From assembly GCA_016748015.1 (NCBI GenBank), contig JAAOMT010000755.1, forward strand, positions 57,654 through 85,656: a stretch of 28,003 nt of DNA, read 5' to 3'. This stretch comes from Geosiphon pyriformis (taxonomy: Eukaryota; Glomeromycota; Glomeromycetes; Archaeosporales; Geosiphonaceae). The stretch's first letter is position 1, and every line of letters begins with the position of its first letter. The notes below the pieces were generated by a model. That model had not been told where the DNA came from. It saw only the letters and a program-made list of their open reading frames with translations, and made no database searches. Of the stretch, positions 22,521 to 28,003 are shown one piece after another. The position numbers were made by a program, and so were the translations under genes.

Positions 22521-23100
22521 ATTTTTAATTTTGTTTTTTATAATTAGTAAATTTTAAACTTATTCAAATATTATTATTTAATGATTCTGTTTAAATTTTT
22601 TTTTAAAAATAAAAAATTACTACAAATAATTATATAAATTTTATTAAGCATTAAACATATAAAAAACGATTTTTATTATATATAATAAGTAAAAAACAAA
22701 TTCTGTATTGTTTAATTAATTAATTTAAAAAATTGAATTGTTTCATTTAATAAATAAATAATGACTTAAGATTTTTCTATTTAACCAAATTTAAAAGATT
22801 AAGCCATATACACAAAAACTGTTTTAAAATACCAATATTGTCATCACTTAATTTATTTAAGCAATAATATACAGATATACAATATTGTGTTTTTGGTTTT
22901 TCTGCTTTTTCTGCTTCAAGTTATTCCTTTTTTTTTGCCTTGTATAAAAAACTAGAGAGCTTTTAATATAAAATAATTCTAATATTGATTCTAAATCATC
23001 TAGCTAAAAATATAAAAACAAATAAAAATTTGGGGTTTCTTTTGTAATTTTATTTTTAAAGATTTATTCTTTTAAAAGTTGATGCCTTTTGTCCCATATA

Positions 23101-23983
23101 TCCTTTTTTTATTATAATTATTATTAATGAGTGAGAGCCCAACCACTATCTACTACAATACAACAAAGAATATGCTCTAAAGTAAACGTGGCTCATGAAT
23201 TTTCTACACGTAGCCGCTTTTTTTCTCTTTCATATTTGTTTTTATTATTATTTTTTATAGAGTGGATTTAATTTTAAAATAATGGACTTGACTGTATTAT
23301 GGTCTCTAAATTAGATTCTTAATTATTTGTAAATCTTTATAAAATTTTAAAAACAAGAAATAAATTTTTTATCAATTGCCAAAACGTTATTTTTGTTTAG
23401 TATCTACTTTTGAAACTAGACCGAAAATTTAATCTTCAACGAACAATATTTTTTTGGTGGTGAGGGATATCGTTGCTAATTTAAAATCCCTAATAAAATA
23501 AATATATTGTAAAGTTCAGACCATTTAGGAATACATATATTACGCAAAAAAATACCTATATTTTCTTATGAGTATTAAGTATATGTTTCCTTAGCTTTTT
23601 GGAGTTTCGAATTTTTATTTCCATCTTTTTGAATTTCTGTAATTTTATCAATGTTGATCCAAAAATTTTTAGAAATGAGTTAAAAAGACTTGTCCTCTGA
23701 CAATTGTTTGAAAATGTGATGTCTGGTATCGAAAATCCAAAAATGAATGAGAATTCTTAATTCCTAATTATGATGTTGCTAATTACTTATCTTGAAGATT
23801 AATGAAAACACAATCAAAACAATTAAGAGGCAATAATGATTATCATGATCACAATGTCTTTGGAACACAGAACGCAAGTTGGCTATCTTTCAGAAAACAT
23901 AATAAATAAGATATCCGGGTTTGCATCTTAATTCAAAAGGAATTTTTTTTGTACCTATATATCTTCATAAGAGTAAAGTAAGA
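23101..23983. other. Intergenic stretch before the small secreted/anchored gene
   Basis: No supported gene. CG dinucleotides reappear at about 23187, marking the edge of the depleted block. Confidence 0.5.
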
Positions 23984-24467
23984 ATGTATAAACTGCAGAC
24001 TCTAGTTTTGATAAGGGCTCTTCTTGCTTTGAAGGTATACGTTACTAAGAGCACAAAAGAAGTGAAATATATTTTCCTTTTTAGGAGTAATACTAATGAT
24101 TCTTATCTTTTGAGCAGATTACTGAAGGGCAAAATTCTCCATCAACTATCTCAACCATTCCTTCATCACAAAACTGGTATATCTGTAGTCCAACCACTGT
24201 CTCTTATACACATCTCTCTGTTTGGTAATTACTAACCCAATGAATCAGACGATTACTTTCGGGTTGGATTTAGAATTTAACCATCTTTCTAGTATTAATA
24301 TCAAACCGAATATACCTACTACACAATCGTCACCTAAATCAAGTACTCCTACTTCGGGCCCTAATACACCAACTCAGACTGCGTTCGGTGTCAAGATTTT
24401 AGTTATCGATTTAGTACTAATTGTGGCCAGTTTTTTGATTTCGTATTTTGCTGTTTACGCTCTTTAA
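23984..24467 (+). CDS. Small secreted, probably membrane-anchored Ser/Thr/Pro-rich protein (3 exons)
   Basis: Proposed exons are 23984-24034, 24118-24224 and 24293-24467, giving 110 aa. Exon 1 encodes a signal-peptide-like start (MYKLQTLVLIRALLALK). Intron 1 (GTATAC...GAGCAG, 83 nt) joins in phase to ITEGQNSPSTIS in exon 2, which also holds NWYICSP. Intron 2 (GTAATT...TTTCTAG, 68 nt) joins to a Ser/Thr/Pro-rich spacer (TTQSSPKSSTPTSGPNTP). The protein ends in about 25 hydrophobic residues running to the very C terminus (VKILVIDLVLIVASF...), as in GPI-attachment signals or tail anchors. That layout suggests a wall or plasma-membrane surface protein. An alternative end of exon 2 with a 29-nt intron (24220-24248) is also in phase and would keep about 14 more residues. 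Family unrecognised. The exon 1 and exon 2 splice choice rests on phase and signal-peptide logic only. Confidence 0.6.
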
Positions 24468-25437
24468 ATTGGAGGAAAATTAATGCTGGAACCTTGGAGG
24501 TTGGAGTGTTAGATATCACTTGCTTTTTTTTTTTATTAAATATTCTGTTATAAAATTAATTTCATCAAATTAAAAAAGAATTTAACTATTTAAATTTTTC
24601 AGTTTTATTACTATAAGCAATGATAACTTGAAGTCTAATATTATTGAATTAATAAATATTATAATTAAACTACATTCCAATTTGGAATCATATTTGCATT
24701 AAAAAAATATTTAAATTAATTGAATACCAATTATTCTAAATTTATTTTAAAACTTTAATGTCAATTAAACAAATAATTATTTGTCATATTTTTTATTTTT
24801 AAAAATTGTTAATAATATTTAGAAATTTTTTACAAAATCTTTATAAAAAAATATTTTAAATAAAAAAAATTAAAAGCATTATAAACTGAATATTTATTTT
24901 ATTATCTATTTTTTTTTAAAAAAATTTAGAAACTTATTAATAACCATGATTTGAAAATACTTTAAGAAAAAATAGGAATTGAATTGAAATAGATTTTTTT
25001 GAAAATGCTTTTTTTGAGTGTAATCCAAACATTATTTACTTACATACAACATGTAAACATTCCTATAATAGATGTGACTAATACGCTTGTTAAAATGTGA
25101 TTAACCCTCCCGAGGTTTATGTGTAAACACATTTTTAATACAAAGTAATACGAGTTTATAATTTTGTTATGGTAAATTGCGAAAATAATAACACCTAAAA
25201 TCAAATAAAGATTTATCACAAAACAAATTAAATTTTAAATCAATATTAATTTAAATTTTTAGCATAAAAATTCGCGATTCTAAAGTTAAATTAATTACTA
25301 ATAATTGTTATATATTCAAGAACTTAATAAAAAGAATAAATTATCAGATTAGTAAATACCAATATTTTCTAAGCAAATTTTAAAAATTTTTGCATGACAT
25401 ATTATACTAAAACAAAAATCTTTTAGCTGATAATTAT
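24468..25437. other. AT-rich intergenic stretch
   Basis: No gene seen. A short near-palindrome, ATGTGTAAACACAT, occurs near 25119-25132. Confidence 0.5.
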
Positions 25438-25787
25438 TTAATTGCGACACTGTTCACAATATATTGACCGATAAATATAAGAGCATCAGCGACAATACCT
25501 CTGTAGTCCTTTAGCAGATGGTTTATTTTCTTACTCACTTAGTTTTTTTGGAATCTGATGAAGTGACGGCATATCATTATCCTTATTTTCAACGTAGTTA
25601 AGAAATCCTCTACTTCCTCCATCCCCTACTGCAGAGGGAAATTGAGAAGGAATATCTTAGCCTCATTGTGGCCTTGATTGAGCTTTCACCTCAGTTAAGG
25701 TATTAATAACGATCAAGCAAAGAACAAAATGGTAATAAGAAAAAACAAAATGGTAATAAGAAAAAGATTTAAAGTTTTCTTGGACAT
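25438..25787 (-). pseudogene. Pseudogene of the small secreted Cys-rich protein family
   Basis: Read on the minus strand from ATG 25787, the start MSKKTLNLFLITILFF matches the start of the intact gene at 27303 (MINKTFNLFFVAIFLL), and ALIVINTLTEVKAQ matches ALIAVNTLTVVTAQ. Two lesions damage the signal peptide: a 21-bp tandem duplication (25725-25765) and a one-base loss in a T run (about 25713-25716) that shifts the frame. The rest lies in one frame down to TAA 25438, with internal stops at 25663 (TGA), 25657 (TAA), 25531 (TAA) and 25486 (TGA). That part has a Gly/Ser stretch (SAVGDGGSRGF) and a short Cys-rich end (YCR, then SIYCEQCRN). The stop at 25531 follows a GTGAGT donor-like site, so an intron there cannot be excluded. 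Orientation is head to head with the intact gene. Confidence 0.8.
25725..25765. repeat. 21-bp tandem duplication in a signal-peptide region
   Basis: Two adjacent copies of a unit containing CAAAATGGTAATAAG at a spacing of exactly 21 bases. On the minus strand the unit encodes LITILFF twice, lengthening the hydrophobic core by seven residues without shifting the frame. Confidence 0.9.
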
Positions 25788-25874
25788 TTTGAAAAGTGAA
25801 TCTTTAGAAATAACAATTGAAAATATTTATTTGATTTCTAAGGATAACTTTAAAAATTAATCAACTGAGATGGT

Positions 25875-25883
25875 CTTTATATA
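25875..25883 (-). promoter_or_regulatory. TATA box of the secreted-protein pseudogene
   Basis: On the minus strand TATATAAAG followed by ACCATCTCA lies about 88 bases before the ATG. It resembles the TATAAAAGACACCACTCA of the intact relative at 27185, so the promoter was part of the duplicated unit. Confidence 0.55.
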
Positions 25884-25889
25884 AGAGTT

Positions 25890-27180
25890 TAAAAGATCAT
25901 TTTATTTTTAACTAAAATTTATTAATATTTTAGCTTTTCTTTAAAAGGGAGTTTCATAGAATGCACAGTAATGAAAAAAGTCATTCATTATCGGATTCCG
26001 AAATAAATATAAACAAATAAATTTGGGGTTTTAATATAAAATAATATTGAGTCATCAATTCAATGACGCTAGCTACAAAAATGTTGACGTAATTTTGAAA
26101 ACTTGGGATTTAATTTTTTTGGTCTTTACAATTAGAAAATTTTGAAACTAAATTATAAATTGAGAATGCGAACTCAAAAGTTAGTTACTTTCAAAATTTC
26201 AAAAATGCTGATCTTTTGCCCAGAAATTCTCAAATTTTTTTTAGGTTCGACAGATATGAAATTCAGAAATGCTTCTTCAACTATAGAATATCAAATGCCA
26301 TATATTCACTCGGGCTCAAAGTTTTCCTACTTTGCTTTTTTTTTGGGAAAAGTTAAAATCGACATCGAAAGTTCGTAATTGACAAAATTTGTTTAGAGAT
26401 TTTCTTAATAACTGTTGACCCATACAGAAAGTTTCAGAAAAACAAGTTAGATTAATTTTAATTTCCCTTTAAATAACGATTAATCATTTGAAAAGTTTTA
26501 TTCACATAAATTCTATAATCTGTACAAAAAAACCGCAAATACTCTTTAGCGAAGAATGGATAAGATAAATTAACCGAAAAATATTCAGATAAACTTCACA
26601 CATATTTGTGGGAAGAAAATAATCTAAATTTCAGTGGGAGAGGCAAGTATGAAATTTCCAAATTTAAAAGAGCTTACAACTCAAGACGGTTAGAATTAGA
26701 TGTATGTTGATTGTATCAGGAGGATCTTAATTTTATTAGAAAATTATATTTTATTCTATGATTTTTTTAAAAAAAAGGGAATTATGATACTATAATTGAT
26801 CGGTGAAGATCAGATTATTTCCAAAATTAACTTTGGGAGGGCTCTCAATAAAAATTTCCTTTTATGAACTGAGAACGTATATCAATTTTATTTTTAGGCA
26901 TTCTTAAACTCTAATGGGAAAATTCTGAAAATTTTAGTATTATACCAACTCTATTAATTTTATCTTTTGAACTCCTCTACTAGGAAGATGAGTTCACTTA
27001 AAAGCTTGACAAGCTATTCCTAATTTGTTAATATCATAGTTTACAAAATTTAACGACAATGAAATTTAACGGAAACTGAAGAATTAACTTTGATAAAAAT
27101 ATTTGTTAGATGTAGCTTATCTTTCAATAAATTTCTAATATTCACAACAACAAAATTTCTATCTTTTCTAATAGTAAATT
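25890..27180. other. Intergenic region between head-to-head secreted-protein loci
   Basis: No firm gene. An open frame of 71 codons from ATG 26166 to 26378 is the only one of note. It lacks domain or signal features and is interrupted by an acceptor-like TTTTTTTTAG at about 26244, so I leave it unassigned. Confidence 0.45.
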
Positions 27181-27184
27181 TCGC

Positions 27185-27191
27185 TATAAAA
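27185..27191 (+). promoter_or_regulatory. TATA box of the secreted Cys-rich gene
   Basis: TATAAAA lies 112 bases before the ATG, followed by a purine-rich leader. The consensus match is strong for this otherwise poorly structured DNA and suggests a regulated, possibly highly expressed gene. Confidence 0.65.
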
Positions 27192-27302
27192 GACACCACT
27201 CAATCCATCAAATTTACAAATCATTCTTGAAAACAGAAGCAGAAACAGAAACAAAAATAAAAAAAACCCCTTAAACTACTAGTTTCAAAGATTCTTTCAA
27301 AA

Positions 27303-27752
27303 ATGATCAATAAAACTTTTAATTTATTTTTCGTGGCTATTTTCCTTTTGGCATTAATTGCTGTCAACACCTTGACCGTGGTCACGGCCCAAGATGGGTT
27401 TAATCCAGTTCCAGTCACTCCAGGAAATCCAGGAGGCTCAAGTAAAGATCCATCTGGCACTTCTTATCCTAGTTATGTTGCGAACAGTAACAATGATCCG
27501 ACACCATCGGAGGAGAATCAACCAGAAGATGACGGTGAAGCAGATGGAAGCCCAAGTACACAATCATTTGGAGGTGGGGGTGGGGCGCAAGGATTTACCG
27601 GGTGGAAGTGCAAAAATTGTAATTGGGTACCACCATACTGTAGTTGGTGGCAAAAATGGTTTTGCTGGACGCAATATAATAAGAAATGTATTGTTACATA
27701 TAGAACCTGCCATCATTGTCCTAAACCTATTTGTGTTCGTTGGTGGCAGTAA
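27303..27752 (+). CDS. Small secreted Cys- and Trp-rich protein
   Basis: An intronless 149-aa protein. Residues 1-30 form a signal peptide (basic start, core FFVAIFLLALIAV, likely cleavage around VVTAQ-DGF). Residues 31-98 are low-complexity Pro/Gly/Ser and acidic (EENQPEDDGEADG, then FGGGGG), probably a disordered linker. Residues 99-149 hold eight cysteines with spacing C-x2-C-x6-C-x7-C-x7-C-x6-C-x2-C-x4-C and many tryptophans (PYCSWWQKWFCW; ending VRWWQ). No known domain recognised. Small size, secretion and paired cysteines resemble effector-like or wall-associated proteins of plant-associated fungi, but function is unknown. The ATG is the first after a TATA box at 27185 and a leader of about 85 bases. 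A frame overlapping it at 27394-27756 is a shadow. A broken relative lies head to head at 25438-25787. Confidence 0.85.
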   Translation: MINKTFNLFFVAIFLLALIAVNTLTVVTAQDGFNPVPVTPGNPGGSSKDPSGTSYPSYVANSNNDPTPSEENQPEDDGEADGSPSTQSFGGGGGAQGFTGWKCKNCNWVPPYCSWWQKWFCWTQYNKKCIVTYRTCHHCPKPICVRWWQ

Positions 27753-28003
27753 TTAAGCCTCACTTTTGGCAATTGAAGTACAGTGTCGGCTAATTTTGTA
27801 TTTTAGATGGAAGCAAAAATTTTAGCAAGTTTATTTAAAAGTGTCCCTAGTTTATTTAGCTTTTTTGAAATCTTAAATTTTTATCGAAAGAATATTTGAC
27901 GTATATTGATTTAATGAAATTTCAATAAAATATTGGCCAAATTGTACTTTTAATTTAAATTTTGTAAAAGTATTCTATTGGTATATTTATTACGTATATT
28001 TCG
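27753..28003 (+). other. 3' flank of the secreted Cys-rich gene with poly(A) signal
   Basis: A TCAATAAAATA motif (AATAAA at 27924-27929) lies about 170 bases after the stop. No further gene is seen before the window ends. Confidence 0.5.

Larger units (their letters stand above)
20306..23100. repeat. Extreme AT-rich, CpG-poor block, right part
   Basis: This continues the block interrupted by the transposon. Only one CG (22667) was found in about 2.8 kb. No coding frame of note. It contains decayed repeat copy B and a 40-bp tandem repeat. Base composition relaxes from about 22800 onward. Confidence 0.65.

Noticed and set aside
15600-23100. Classic RIP (C-to-T in CpA context) as the cause of the AT-rich block
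   Set aside because: CpA and TpG remain plentiful while CpG is gone, so CpG-directed deamination fits better.
26166-26378. A 71-codon frame as a gene
   Set aside because: No signal, domain or promoter feature, an acceptor-like site lies inside it, and its composition is like the surrounding DNA.
27394-27756. A 120-codon frame overlapping the secreted protein
   Set aside because: It has no signal peptide or coherent domain and covers the region in a frame offset from the Cys-rich gene, whose signal peptide is supported by a relative.

Overview
The window looks like a gene-poor, repeat-rich stretch of a very AT-rich fungal nuclear genome, most likely an arbuscular mycorrhizal fungus (Glomeromycotina, Rhizophagus-like). 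The reasons are short GT-AG introns (50-98 nt), a TATA-box and AATAAA style of gene, Sel1-repeat proteins, a decayed TKL-type protein kinase with the Cys-rich head and YTS-x-LL tail that I associate with these fungi, a microsomal P450, small secreted proteins and a Tc1-type transposon. The species assignment is inference from family content; no marker gene is present.

Layout. 1-1535: AT-rich, no firm gene. 1536-2450: Sel1-repeat protein, copy 1, with decayed repeats continuing past its stop to about 2640. 3794-4924 (minus): kinase pseudogene, broken by stops, frameshifts and loss of the catalytic-loop region. 6776-8916: intact 8-exon cytochrome P450 (514 aa), the best-supported gene. 10204-11677: a large inverted repeat (two arms of about 0.6 kb, 242-bp centre) built from two tail-to-tail copies of an unrecognised intron-bearing gene fragment. 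12240-13339: Sel1-repeat copy 2, a pseudogene. 15600-23100: about 7.5 kb of extreme AT-rich DNA almost without CpG, split by a CpG-containing Tc1-like element (19025-20303) whose transposase has eight in-frame stops and no frameshift. 23984-24467: a small 3-exon gene for a secreted or GPI-anchored-like Ser/Thr/Pro-rich protein. 25438-25787 (minus): a pseudogene of a small secreted Cys-rich protein. 27303-27752: its intact relative, 149 aa, with signal peptide, acidic Gly/Ser/Pro linker and an eight-cysteine, Trp-rich tail.

There is no operon-like pathway. The theme is lineage-specific gene families turning over by duplication and decay: Sel1 (two copies), the secreted Cys-rich family (one intact, one dead), a kinase relic and transposon debris. 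The intact genes likely to be expressed are the P450, the 149-aa secreted protein and the small anchored protein; Sel1 copy 1 may still give a shortened product.
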